Shown piece by piece: positions 11,175-22,460 of a DNA stretch of 64,000 nucleotides. The stretch is from Lepeophtheirus salmonis (lineage: Eukaryota; Arthropoda; Copepoda; Siphonostomatoida; Caligidae). Positions within the stretch are counted from its first letter, which is position 1. Every line of letters starts with the position of its first letter. The notes below the pieces were generated by a model. It worked only from the letters and a program-made list of their open reading frames with translations, did no database searches and was not told the DNA's origin. The position numbers and the translations under genes are program-made. The DNA is taken from assembly GCF_016086655.4 (NCBI RefSeq), contig NC_052138.2, forward strand, positions 2,418,001-2,482,000, read 5' to 3'.

Positions 11175-11968
11175 CAAGTTCCATCGAAATCTAAACACTT
11201 ACTAATTCAATAATTAATGAAGGTTAAGTGATTGAAATTAATTTATGTTTTGATATTTCAAAGCATAAACAAGTAATTACAAGCCAAAACAAACTGGAGC
11301 TCTCTACCTTACGTACAAGTACAGAAAATGACACTTGAACATGATCGACAACTTTTTATTCGTACACTCCAAGAAGTTGGGATTCTCCAAGACCACCGTC
11401 TACTCCGTCAACAAGTCCAAAACGTTTGAGAGGAAAAAGGGCTCTATCAAAAAGGCCATATTGTATCCGGAAGAGTTAAAGAAAATAGAACAGGTCAATC
11501 CCCTCAAGTCCATGCAAGAGATCTTAGGGTTTATAATAGACTGTCGAGAATGCTATCAAAAAAGTGGGTGGAAAGAGCCTTGTGAGGATGGAAAGGCCAC
11601 TTTTGACACCAGCAATAAAAAAAAAGTATCTCCTCCGTTGCAAGAATCTTTTTGAACTCTTTTTTGGCCTCCTACAGCCCAGATGCCAACCCCCTTGACT
11701 ACACATTTTGGGTGCATGTCAAAGGGATAGCCGCTAGTGTCCATCGTCCAAACACCGAGGGCTTAAAGCCACCATCATCCAGCACTTGGTCACCATGACA
11801 GAGGACTACATCTGTAGTGGGTGTCAGACCTTCTGCCATTGCCTGGAAGCATGCTGCTAAGTGCGGACACATTAATGATTAAGAGAGCTCAGTCACACAT
11901 CTATTTATAGCATTAATTTTGTTGAAATTCTATTGTTGATTATTGTTAGATTTTAATGGACCACCCTG
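11175..11968 (+). mobile_element. Mariner family A, deletion derivative, copy 1 (complete ends)
   Basis: The element is bounded by TA dinucleotides, with ends CAAGTTCCATCGAAATCT and (reverse complement) CAGGGTGGTCCATTAAAATC. The plus strand encodes the transposase N-terminus (around 11335: FLFVHSKKLGFSKTTVYSVN, then KKGSIKKA). It then passes at about 11650-11680 directly into the C-terminal region SPDANPLDYTFWVHV. The DDE core between these is missing. Stops and frameshifts are present. Confidence 0.8.
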
Positions 11969-12189
11969 TATGTCCTTTCTGGTTACGGAGTAGGATTTGT
12001 GTAATTTACTTCCGACCACGGCTGCTCGCGGCCAATTTAATGAAACTTCATTATAGCTATGCTGATCTCGGGTATTATCCAAATAATTATTAGAGTTACC
12101 ACGTTAAAAAGCTTTTTTCATTATTATTTCATTCTTGGGGAGAGAACATATAAATATAAAGAAAAGAAAACTGCACTGTCCTTGACTGG

Positions 12190-12671
12190 ATCAACAAATT
12201 GATTAGAACTCCGCCTTAAGGAGGTTGTCTGTTAAGACTCACGACGCGACACTTTTATTTTAAATATATTTGCTCGGTATATGATCAATCATATATAAGC
12301 ATTTTTCGAGTTTGGATCCAAATATATCGGTTATTTCGCTGAGACTCAGACCTTCCTGAGAGACAACTTGCCATACTTTTAGGACCTATGGATGTGGCCA
12401 CTCCTTACAGGAGTGTATAGTCTCTAGAAGTTTCCTTCAAGAAGGAATGGACCAAACTGAGTCTGAATACATAGTCAAGGCCTGCAAGGGATTTAGTCTC
12501 GTATTGAGGCAATTATTCGAGCTCATGGCTCACATACCGAATAAAAGTTGTGCAAAGCACTATTTTCAGATGATTTTGTTAAATAAATGTCCTCAAAAAA
12601 CCTCTCGTTCAATTTTTACTCTTTAAAAATTTAATTTATAAAATGTGTACTACTAGATAAGATCAACCCTG
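12190..12671 (+). mobile_element. Mariner-type family B remnant, copy 1 (3' half)
   Basis: It ends with the terminal repeat whose reverse complement is CAGGGTTGATCTTATCTAG, followed by TA. The degenerate plus-strand frames match the C-terminal transposase region seen at 17240-17540 (VSFKKEWTK, then the FWC-type tail before INVLKKP). The left end is missing. Confidence 0.65.
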
Positions 12672-13025
12672 TATATATGAATTGAATTATCTCAAAGAAT
12701 AAATATATACCAAAAGGAACATATCACGCCAATAACATGTTATTATACATAAAATAAACTGGGCCAAAAGAAAGGCCAAATTCAAAAGTGCATTGCATCT
12801 ACACAATATTTATTTTCAATATTATTTGGGTCATAACTCTAAATGATTGAGTTATGAGCGGAAAAGGATGGGTGGATACGAGTCTATAATTTGATTTATG
12901 AACCTCGAAACCTGGATTAATAATAATAAAATGTAAGTCATTTCAAATATGGACTTAACTGGCCCAGAAATATAATACTAAACCTGAATTTCCTACTTAT
13001 AGTTAGGTATATATTGTATTTTTTT
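12672..13025. other. No gene seen
   Basis: AT-rich intergenic sequence; its right edge is the 3' flank of the small membrane-protein gene. Confidence 0.4.
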
Positions 13026-13370
13026 TTATTTCTCACCAATGGTGGCTATAAGGAATGCCTTATTTGGCATGAAAAATATCTCATGGTAGTTTTCTCCTTC
13101 TTTGACGAGACTCATCGTCGTGATCTTTCCCAAATATACCATGAGTCCTATTGGAGAGAGAATCATGTTCGGAAGCATGAGCTTCTCCTTGCCCAACTTG
13201 GATCCAATCATAACGCAACCAGCAACGACTCCACGCCCTATGACTGTGACTAAAAAGGTAAGGGGATTGAAGTATGTATCCTCGGCTATAATCATTGAAC
13301 TCATTCCATAACTAATGTCAAAGATGAGCATCACTAAGCCCAAAATTTGACCTAATACACGGAGCATCAT
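13026..13370 (-). CDS. Small three-helix membrane protein, unknown family
   Basis: A single-exon minus-strand frame of 114 residues. It has three hydrophobic segments at about residues 4-23 (LGQILGLVMLIFDISYG), 37-57 (LTFLVTVIGRGVVAGCVMIG) and 66-84 (MILSPIGLMVYLGK), with short charged loops. No cleavable signal peptide is obvious; the first segment could be an anchor. Upstream is a well-formed core promoter: CATAAATA 28 bp before an arthropod initiator TCAGTT, leaving a 45-nt leader before the ATG. The codon use, GC content above the surroundings and the promoter argue for a real gene. I do not recognise the family, and a multi-exon origin cannot be excluded. Confidence 0.55.
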   Translation of the reverse strand: MMLRVLGQILGLVMLIFDISYGMSSMIIAEDTYFNPLTFLVTVIGRGVVAGCVMIGSKLGKEKLMLPNMILSPIGLMVYLGKITTMSLVKEGENYHEIFFMPNKAFLIATIGEK

Positions 13371-13412
13371 GATGAGGACGAAGGCAGGCTATTAGAAGGA
13401 TTGTAAGAACGG

Positions 13413-13444
13413 AACTGAAATGATGGGATAGATGAATATTTATG
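13413..13444 (-). promoter_or_regulatory. TATA box and initiator of the 13026-13370 gene
   Basis: On the minus strand CATAAATA (13444-13437) lies 28 bp upstream of the A of TCAGTT (13418-13413), the standard arthropod TATA-Inr spacing. The predicted start of transcription is 13416. Confidence 0.5.
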
Positions 13445-13449
13445 CGGTA

Positions 13450-14329
13450 AGTTCTCCCCCTCTTTTCAAAACGAATTTTAATAGAGGATCCCCGTAGGAA
13501 GCCTCATATCAGACAAGAGAGCCTCACTTTGGATGACATTGAGCAATTTCTCTGTTAAGCATCATCGCTCTCCTTCTCTTGCTCATTTACATACTTTTCT
13601 CCCTCTAAGTGCTTTCTAAACTGCAAATTCATTCACGAGGGAGGCCCCTTGAATGGACCGACGGGGATTAGTTACGTTGATATGGGTCATACAAAATATC
13701 TAATATCAAATTAGATTTTTTGATAAAAATAGCTTTGATTTTGGTTATAATAATTAAAATATGTCTATAAGAAATGAAATATCTATATCAACAAAGGAAA
13801 GTTTATATGCCTGTCTGTATGGGCTCCAGAACACTTTGCCGAATGAAAAAAAAAAATATATATATATATTTGTTAACGTTGTTTTTTTTTTTTGGTTTTT
13901 TTTGAGGTTTTCATTTTATATGCACAAATTGCATAAGAAAAAAAACGAAAAAGAAGGATCACGTAAAAAAATAAACATAAATAAAAATTTAAGTTTATAA
14001 TTATCCCTTTCCTAAACAAACCTATCTAATCCTTATATACATATCACAGATCAAAATTAACTAAATAAAATCCGTCAACATACAGAATTTGAAACAAATA
14101 TACAATCATATAACAAAATCAGAAACTAGAGCAAATAAGAATAAAATACAATAAGTAATTTAGCATTAAAAGTACCAATAGTTTCTGTAGTAAGACTCAT
14201 TCTTTTTAATAGCTTTGTAAGATCCCTTTAAAAGTCTAAATATTTTTCCCACATCGAGGTGTAATACCTAATAACATCAGCTCCATATTGCCATCTAGAT
14301 ATGTCCGGAACAGAGAAGGCAACAAACCA
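13450..14329. other. No gene seen
   Basis: Holds a short dinucleotide run (TA)n near 13857-13870 next to poly-T tracts; otherwise featureless. Confidence 0.4.
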
Positions 14330-14545
14330 GGTATTTGCAGATTTTTTGAAAAAAATCCAATAGGTTCAGGACAGTCACCGAGACCAAACATCCGACCTCT
14401 GTGATGATGTTGAGTGTTGGTGTATCAACTTGAGATAAAATACCTCCAATCTGTGTTTCCTGTTGGATACTGGTTACCCACGGCCGACTACTTGAGGGTG
14501 TTGAAGTAAAACGTGGTTCCATTGATCACCAAGACACCAATATTT
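14330..14545 (+). mobile_element. Mariner-type transposase fragment (central domain)
   Basis: The plus strand, with two stops and a frame change, reads TETKHPTSVMMLSVGVS, then KIPPIC, then a YWLPTADYL-like segment. This matches the stretch between the first and second catalytic aspartates of mariner transposases. It is related to the better preserved copy at 41.2 kb (DTKHSAQVMVIGIVAS). No ends were found. Confidence 0.6.
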
Positions 14546-14864
14546 TTGACTTAATCAATAAATATTTTAATCAAATATGGAAACAAAATGCATATAAAAG
14601 CACACGACTCAGCATCGGTTTTTTTAAAGCGAAACTATATAAATAGAAACTTGATTAATTGTAGATGCTACATAGAAACTAGCTAAAACTTCTTACTCCC
14701 AGTAAAAGAGAGGGGTATATGGCAAGTTGATTATTAAGTCCATCTGTAAATAAGCCAGAGGTTTCCTTTCTTCAAAACTTTTAACTTAATAAATTAAGTT
14801 TTTTTCTAATCAATTTATCGAGGTCTGTAGAAATCCAGACTTATTTAAACGTGTGGAGTAGAGC

Positions 14865-15640
14865 AGTGATGTCCAAGCTTTTTTGAGTTCGACCACTAAA
14901 ATATGTGACTACGCAATGAATACTAAAACAACAATTGAAGATATTATTGGATTAAGAAATGTGGGACCCCTACACCTTTCATTGAGAGATGAACATAACA
15001 TTTGGATTGCATTTTATGCAAATAGATTACTTAAAGGTCATATTGAACCCATCAAATTAAACCCAGAGGCAAATAATGTAAGTTATAATTTTACATATAT
15101 TGAAAAATACAAGAAATAAAACGAAGAAATAATTGAATACATATATATTCTAAATATCAAATCAGTGATACATCTACAACTTGGAATAATTTTCATGATA
15201 TCAATTTTTTTTTTGTGGTAATGAAGTCAAAATTTAGACTCACAAACAAATAATATTACAGGCTGTGGATACGCAAATAAGTTCATACACAAATCAAGGT
15301 CTTAATGTGATGGATATGTACTGTGCATTGAGCAAAGTAGGTATAATCTAGGTATAATTTTGGACACAGCAACTCGAAGATCTTCATCCATGTTAACACG
15401 CGATCTGTATTTATTTTTGATAAAAGTTAATACGGGAAAAGGTCTTCTCACATAAATAAGTTGAGTCTGTTTTTAGTGTTTGACCAAATGAAAGTTCGAC
15501 AAGTGCATCTTCCGTGCAGACTATAGATGAATAGCTGTAGATGTCCAAGGGGCTAATCCGGGGGCAATACTTTTTAAAATGATCCAAAAGACACTTATAA
15601 AAAAGATGTTCATAAATTCATCATTATTTAAGTTATTACG
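14865..15640 (-). mobile_element. hAT transposon remnant (C-terminal dimerisation domain)
   Basis: The minus strand from about 15500 to 15330 reads LCEKTFSRINF, then NMDEDLRVAVSKIIP, the signature of the hAT C-terminal (SCAND3/ZBED-type) dimerisation region. A hAT-like end, CAGTGATGTCCAA, lies at 14865 in the position expected for the 3' terminus. The frame is broken. Confidence 0.55.
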
Positions 15641-15805
15641 GCGCTCAAATTAATGTCAATTTAAATTATATCCTTATTTTTGGGAAATCATCTTGCGATC
15701 CCATCTTTGGGATCCACTGAAATAGAGTAATTGCAATACAAAAGGTTTACTTATGCTTAGATTAAGTATAATCCACACTTTGCAACAAAATGAAGGTCAT
15801 GGAGC

Positions 15806-16556
15806 GCCTGCAGGCTGAAACCCAAAACTTTCAACCTATACAGATTTGGCCTTTAAATTTTTTTTTTTTTAATACCAAGTTTTTAGGGCATAACTACGAT
15901 TCAGTCCCATATTTTGACATGAAAGAACTATATAAATGAAAATCAAAGTAAATAACAAATTGATGCACACATTTCAGCATTTGAAAAAGGAATTATTTAT
16001 TACTTTATAAATAATTACAATGATTTATAAATGTATACAACCTTTAAAAAAATCGAGTAAAATGAAGGACCTTACTGAGAAGTTAATATCCTTTTTATTT
16101 TTTCTTCAAGTGCTTTATATCCCAGCTGAAGTTATAGAATAACCCTTATATTTCATTTTTTTTTTTAAATGCCGTTAAAAAAGATCGAATTTGATTGATT
16201 TTTGGTCAATTTAGTTTTTAATATTTATTAAGAAATCTAAATATAATATGCTGGTTAAGTTGTGTGACTATAAATCACACTAATATTCCAAGGTGGAGAA
16301 AATGAGTCTTTTACTATAATTTATACAAAAATAATTAATAATTTAGCTGTAAGTTGATTAAAACAAGTTTGTAGATGCTTTATATTCAAAATAATTGATT
16401 TATTGATTGCTTTAAACTCATAACTAATTCATTTTTGAGATATGGCACTAAATCGAGGTAATAAGCCTAAAAATGGAAAGGTTGAAAGTTATAATGGTCA
16501 TTTTTGTGTTCTCCAGCTTAAATAACACTAACAAATGCGTGTTTCAGCCTGCAGGC
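15806..16556. mobile_element. 751-bp TIR element with palindromic ends
   Basis: Both ends carry the perfect 16-bp inverted repeat GCCTGCAGGCTGAAAC, whose outer ten bases GCCTGCAGGC are themselves palindromic. Further in, CAACTTTCAACC-type sequence also recurs inverted. There is no transposase. About 100 bp inside (15880-15980) is similar to 36820-36920, so a second copy exists. Superfamily unknown. Confidence 0.7.
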
Positions 16557-17199
16557 CGAAATGCTGTTGCATGGTGTTATACTTAATCAGTGGAACTCCA
16601 GCTGACATATTAATGTAGCTTAAGCAAGGGGAATCCCCTTATTAATTTGTGAATAATGCGTCCTAAACTACACACTAGAATTGAATGTTGATTGAATTTG
16701 AATAAGGTATGAACAGATTCGACAGTCCTGAGGAACTGTTCTATGACTGGACTGAGCAAAATATTTAAGGAGGAAAACAACACTATTTATCAATAATAAT
16801 TGAAATCTGTAAGAGTTTGTGTGATTAAAATAAAGGTAATCCCGTTTTGCTCAATGCACTTGCACCATTAATTTAGATTGACTCTTTAAAAACATCAAAG
16901 TTAAAGAAAAAATTGTGGAATTATAAAAAATAGTCAAAGTGTCCTATTTTTTTTATTTTTTATTTAAAACTTTATTTTTCTTTAACTATTCTTAATTATA
17001 CAATATAAAACTTTCTTTTTACATTACATCTTCTTATTTTTCAAAAATCATGGAATTCTAGTTGTAAAATATACCGCAAAACTTATCCACAAAATTTAAT
17101 ACAACACCTGAAAAGGAGTCCTCCCACTTATGAATTTATAAAGTATGATTGCCATTTTTATAAGGGTAAAATTAATATTTTAACAATATGGTCAATATA
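16557..17199. other. No gene seen
   Basis: AT-rich; TTTTGCTCAATGCACTTG near 16850 echoes, inverted, a sequence near 15320 in the hAT remnant. Confidence 0.35.
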
Positions 17200-17545
17200 C
17201 AGAGTTGATCTTATCTAGTGGTACATATTTTATTTTTTCCTATTTTTCAAGAGTAAAATTTAAACTAGAAGTTTTGTGAGGACATTTATTCAACAAAATC
17301 ATCTGGAAATAATAATCAACTCTAATAATTGCTTCAATAACAGGCGTAATGACTATATAGTCAGACTTGACCTTGGTCCACTCCTTCTTGGTGGATGTCT
17401 CTTGAGACTGGAAACTCCCTTGTGGAGAAGCACACACCCTATCCTCCAGACGTGCCAAGATAGGGTGAATAGTTTGAATAATCTCCGAAAATAAGTTAAT
17501 CTTCTTAAAAAATTTCCAAGCAACGTAATATAGGGTTTTCATATT
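17200..17545 (-). mobile_element. Mariner-type family B remnant, copy 2
   Basis: Starts after TA with CAGAGTTGATCTTATCTAG. A minus-strand frame of 100 codons keeps the transposase C-terminus (LEDRVCASPQGSF, KKEWTK, then VIEAIIRVD). Only the 3' third of the element survives. Confidence 0.68.
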
Positions 17546-18125
17546 CCTTTGGACATGTTATATAAAGATGGGACGGATCCACATTTTCTCGGATTCAGGT
17601 TTTTCGGATATTTAGACGTAATTATTTTAGCAAGTTTCGGATACCCGAACTTTTGGAACTACATCTGTAGCCAAAATTAGAAGGATAATTTTCTCGAATT
17701 TTATGAAGAATTTACCCAAAGTTCAGACATAAATCAAATAAGATCCGGATACATTTCTACTGATTACCGATGCCGAACCAATGAAATACTCAGCGTTATT
17801 AAATAATTATTAGTTATTATTGGAATTATTGTTATATTAACATTGAGCATGTCGTTACCTATATTGTATCTCGCAATCTCTCTTCCGAAAAGAAACAGAG
17901 AAAGCCCCTAAATCAGTTATTAGCTAGGTATTTTATTCAACTAGTGAATTTTTATTCAATAATAGTTGATAATTGTTCACAGCTTAATAAGTACTAATCT
18001 TATGTTCAGAACCCTAATTAGAGCAAAAGAAGAAGAAACATCGACAGCTGATTATTAAATATAGTGTATTGTGTGTGTGCTGGTAACACCGAGTGTAATA
18101 ACCCCACGACTCAATTGTTAATTTG
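17546..18125. other. No gene seen
   Basis: Intergenic AT-rich DNA with repeated CGGAT-type words at 17560-17660; no assignment. Confidence 0.35.
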
Positions 18126-18640
18126 CAGAGTGGTCCAGATAAATCGGGGGGAAAATCTTGAAAGGCTTATAACGAAGGAACTAGATCTGGTAGAATTATA
18201 ATTTTATTATTATTTAAAAGCTACATTTAATGAAATTCAATTATTCTCTTAATAACCTAGGCCAAACGAACCCGAAAGCATTGGCAGGCCGGGGCGACCT
18301 TTTGTGGATCCTGCTTTGTATTTGTAATGGTTTTACACTTTTTATGTACATTCCCTGGTTGGATGGAGTAGCCCAATGAAGAAATGAATCCTTCCAACAA
18401 GACAGTACACCGGCCCACAAAAAAAGTGCATGATGTCTTGGCCAGGAAATGTCTTCATTTTTGGTGCTCGGATTTTTGGCCTGTAGACAGCCCGGATATG
18501 AATCCTCGCAATTTCTATCCCTGAGTGGGGGGCGAACATGAGGCATGTGTTAAGTATCATTCGTCTGTGCAGGCCCTGAAGAAGCCCATGGCAAAGTGCG
18601 CATCATTTTTTTTACATTTTCAGATAGGAAAGATATTTTT
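18126..18640. mobile_element. Mariner family D remnant with an internal inversion
   Basis: The left end CAGAGTGGTCCAGATAAAT matches the TIR of the 20355-20836 element. Next to it, 18320-18240 on the minus strand corresponds to the transposase C-terminus. The middle of the transposase (FQQDSTPAHKKSA at about 18396, then FWPVDSPDMNPRNFYP at about 18470) reads on the plus strand. The two parts are therefore in opposite orientations within one remnant. No right end was found. Confidence 0.65.
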
Positions 18641-19189
18641 TTAAATGTTATTTTCTCTTGTTGCTCGATTGGCTAGCTTTAGAAGAAAAAACTATATTAT
18701 GTTTTTTATAGGTTAGAATAACTATTATCCTACTTGATAAAATGTAAATAATAATTAATACTGCATTTTAATATGTATTGACTAAATAAATAATTTTGTC
18801 TCCTTTCAAACTTTGACCCAGATGTGCTACTACTTAAAGATGACATTGCAGGCCAATGCAATTTTGCATAGGTTATTTCCTTACCATACCTCAACTTCTA
18901 CGAACTAGCCATAATCGGGACTCTCAAAAAATGGGTAGGGAATTCTACCCTGATGTACATTTTTATTTTATTTATCTTTTTTTTCATCTTTTCTCCTTAA
19001 AGATGAAAATATGACAGATAATAAGATTGAATATCTTGTTATTGCAAAGATGTTGTTATACTACATATTTATAGCTAGATTTACATGGTTTTCAGAAACA
19101 ATAAAAAAGAAAACTTCCAAAGGGGATTATCTATATATTATCTTCATCTTCAATGTGTCTAATGTTATGAGCGTGGTTTACTTATAGTA
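18641..19189. other. No gene seen
   Basis: Featureless AT-rich DNA. Confidence 0.35.
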
Positions 19190-19945
19190 CCGAGTGCTTC
19201 ATAAAAGTCTAAACACATTGAAATTTAAACTTAAAAAATATATAATTTATTATTAACAATATAATTTCAACAAAATTAATAATATAAATAGATATATGTC
19301 TGACCTCACTCAATCATTATTTAATCAGACCTTAGCAGTAATTATAACTTCCAGGGGAGGTGGAAGGCCTGACAACCACTCCGGATGTAGTAATCTGTCA
19401 TGGCCTCCCAGTGCTGGCTGTAGGGGTCCAAAAGTGTCAAAAAAAAGACTTCAAAAGAACTCAAAAGACTCATTCAAAGGGTCTTGCAATGGAAAATATG
19501 GGGTTCTTTAATTGCTGGTGCCAAAAGTGACCTCTCAACCCTCAAAAGGCTCTTTTCGCCCACCTGTTTGATGGATCTTTGTACAGTCTGGTCTGAAACC
19601 TCGAGATCCCTTACATGAACCTCATGGGCTTGAGGGGATTGGCCTGGTCTGTTTTCTTTAACTCCTCTGGTTCCGGTTTGACTTTTTGACAGAATCTTTC
19701 TTCTTCGACAATGTTTCGAACTTTCTGACGGCGTAAACGTTAGTTCTAGAGACACCCAAACGCTTGAAGTGCGCGAATGGAAATTCGTGGATCACGTTCA
19801 AGTGTCATTTTCTTGATTTGTACGTAAGGTAGATAGCCCAGGTTTGTTCTTTTGTTTTGTAACTAATTGTTTATTCTTTAATATATTGAAATACGAATTA
19901 GTCATTGAATTAGTAAGTGTTCAGATTTCAATGGACCAGACACGG
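19190..19945 (-). mobile_element. Mariner family A, deletion derivative, copy 2 (complete ends)
   Basis: Flanked by TA on both sides, with ends CCGAGTGCTTCATAAAAGTC and (reverse complement) CCGTGTCTGGTCCATTGAAA. The minus strand encodes HFKRLGVSRTNVYA-like and LEVSDQTVQRSIKQVGEKSL segments. The catalytic core is missing at the same junction as in the other copies; this copy has a further deletion just after that junction. Confidence 0.8.
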
Positions 19946-20039
19946 TAGCTTGTAAACAAAGCGAGAGAGAGGGACGCCGCCTTGCAGAAAAATAAAACCG
20001 TTCTCTAATACTAAAAAATTTTAATATTTGGATTATTTA

Positions 20040-20330
20040 AAAAAAAATCCCCCCCCCCAAAAAAAAAAAAAAAAAGTACAGACGCCCTATTTGGAGACCT
20101 GTGCCATTGGTCCTCCAGCTTTACAATGTCTTTGTTCAACCCAAATTGGCTTTTGATAAAGAAATGACACTCATTAGAGATATACGACAAGTCCTGACCA
20201 TCGTATGAATGAAAATGTTATGTGAGCCAATGTTTAGGTGAATATCAATTATTGCACGACGTAACAACATAATAAGAGCCAGTCTACAAAATTTGTTGGA
20301 ATGATTAACAATCATCCTCAAAAAATGTGT
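20040..20330. other. Homopolymer block and featureless sequence
   Basis: Runs of A, C and A again at 20040-20078 (an assembly-risk site), then sequence without a recognisable gene. Confidence 0.4.
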
Positions 20331-20354
20331 TTTGCTATTATCATATGCATTGTA

Positions 20355-20836
20355 CAGGGTGGTTCAGATAAATTGGAAAATCTTTATAGCGAACTAGATG
20401 GGAGTGAAACTATATGTTTTTTTATGATTTGAAAGATACATGTAATGACATTAAATTATTAATAATGAGATCCTCTTTTCTTGATAACTTCGTCCACACG
20501 GCGCTAGAAACTTTGGCAGGCCCAGGCGAACTTGTGCAGATCCAGTTTTGACTTCTTCAGTGCCTCCATATAGATATAAATCGCATAGGCTAAGGAGAGG
20601 CTGTTTAAAGCCAACAGTCCGTGCTCCAAAAGTGAGGACCTTTAGTGGCCTAGACATCTTTCACATTTTTGGCCGTGTGGGCAAAGTTATCAAGAGAGGC
20701 GGATATCATTATAAATAACTGAATGTCATTAAATGTAGCATTAAAATAATAATGATAATAAACTTTTGGGTCCTAACCCATCTTGTTCGTTGTTTAAAAG
20801 GCTTAAATATTTTCCCAATTTATCTGGACGTTCCTG
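20355..20836 (-). mobile_element. Mariner family D, 482-bp deletion derivative
   Basis: Flanked by TA, with ends CAGGGTGGTTCAGATAAATT and (reverse complement) CAGGAACGTCCAGATAAATT. The minus strand near 20550-20460 encodes the transposase C-terminus (HKFAWACQSF, then RRVDEVIKKRGSHY). Most of the coding region is deleted. Confidence 0.75.
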
Positions 20837-21495
20837 TATAAGTTATTTGAACAAGAATTATAAATTGCATAGAATTAAAAATAATTTATATTTAAATCAT
20901 ATTTTATTCTTGCCTTGGAGAAAATGCATTTTCCGTTATCTTTAAGTAAATAAGACAAAAAAAAAAGAAGTTCAATAGTACGCCTCGTGGGGTTGGTTAT
21001 CTCATTAATATACTCTCTGTTAAAAAAAGTTTGAGAAGCATTGCCTTAACAGTTACAGGTACAAATGGCAGTCTAATACAAAGCTTGTTTGGATTTTAAG
21101 TAAAAGATTTGATGGATAGTTCAACCAATCAAGGAATTTAACACAAAATGAACGTTTCCTTAATAAAATAATTGAAGACAATGTGGTAGGATCTAAGAAC
21201 CCCTGGGGCTGTGCATGTATTTAAGACCATAGCATAGTTACATATGCCGATGTTAGTGTCAATTCGTATCGGGTTTTTTCCTCTCAGATGGACGGAATGT
21301 TTTAGTACACTTCATACATCCATTATAAGATTACGTTGAGGAAAAAGTAATTTCATATTTCCCGCAACTTTTTTATAAGAAGTTTATCTTGTTCATTATT
21401 GGTGACATTGGATAATACGATATTGTGTGGTAAAGATGTGAGTGTATACTACTAACACTTTTAGGATAGTATTGCGCTTGGCCAGTTCAGTAATT
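20837..21495. other. No gene seen
   Basis: AT-rich; no recognised feature. Confidence 0.35.
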
Positions 21496-21499
21496 AATT

Positions 21500-21960
21500 A
21501 TCGTGCGTCGAGTAAGGATGTTTCAAAGGAAGAAATTCGCCATATTTTACATTTTGACTACTAAATTTAGGATTTATACTGAGCCAATACTTTTTCGGTT
21601 CATATTGCAGAACAATGGTTCGGCGATTTTCCCCACCCCCGCTAAATTCTGCCCTCTACTCTGAACAACTCGACCTTTTGAAGCCTACGATCCAACAAAA
21701 GCGGCCAGTAATGATGAATATGAGACAACAAGACATTATCAAGACAAGGCTAGGCCGCACACATCTTTGATGACGCTCCAGGAGCTCTGATGGAAGTTAT
21801 TTTATGCCTCCACCCTATCTCCAGGCCTGGCACCAAGTGATTACTTCCTGTTCCTGTCTATGGCCAACACGCTTGGGGATAAAAATTTGTTCTATTTTTT
21901 TGGCAATAGGACAAGGGCATTATGCAGTTGGACTCTCTTGTGTAACAAGTTATGGAAGTT
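21500..21960 (+). mobile_element. Mariner transposase fragment (mauritiana-like)
   Basis: Plus-strand pieces in broken frames: EEIRHILHFDY (N-terminus), AEQWFGDF, EQLDLLKPTIQQKRPVM, KARPHTSLMTLQEL, and LAPSDYFLFLSMANTL. These follow the order of a mariner transposase including the third catalytic region (SPDLAPSDYHLF in the family, with the terminal Asp), with a deletion between the first two. It is not functional. Confidence 0.72.
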
Positions 21961-22079
21961 TATTAACTAGCAACAATCTTTGGTTCTTTATCTGTGCATG
22001 TTCTTTTAGAAGGAATAAAGCTTGCAAAATACAATATAGGTAACTAGATGGTAGGGGTGTTTAAGCCTATACATATTAT

Positions 22080-22460
22080 GATCAAAGGTGAAAATCCAGT
22101 GTGGAATGGGCGTGTTAAAAGAAAAGAAACTGAAAATCAACATGGTAAACCTGGCAATTTGAAGACTATTTTGGAGGAGAGAAAGAATAATTCTCATGAC
22201 GTTTCATTCGATCAGCTACAATCAGCTGTGAGAAGGGAGGAAGGAGAAAAGGATATAAGAAATGACTTTTGCAAGAATTACTCCGATGAGGATCCCCAAT
22301 TCTACTCTGTGTCCAACAAGGACTTACAATTATAACTCTGCAACAAATCCTCGGGATTACGCTCCGTCTTTTATGAGCACACACAAATGTTCAATCAGAT
22401 TTTGAATATGATTGAATCTATTTAGAAAAGGATGTTCACTACACAGAAATTAAATAAAAA
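22080..22460 (+). repeat. Second copy of the 7978-8253 repeat family
   Basis: Shares GACTTACAATTATAACT, TATGAGCACACACAAATG and GATGTTCACTACACAGAA with the 7978-8253 copy, and an upstream part (CATGGTAAACCTGGCAATTTGAA) with the copy at 60.3-60.5 kb. It has stop codons in the shared frame. A 95-codon open frame (22048-22335) covers the upstream part only. Confidence 0.6.

Noticed and set aside
14295..14522. A 75-codon minus-strand gene
   Set aside because: The plus strand encodes a recognisable mariner central domain, so the minus frame is a shadow.
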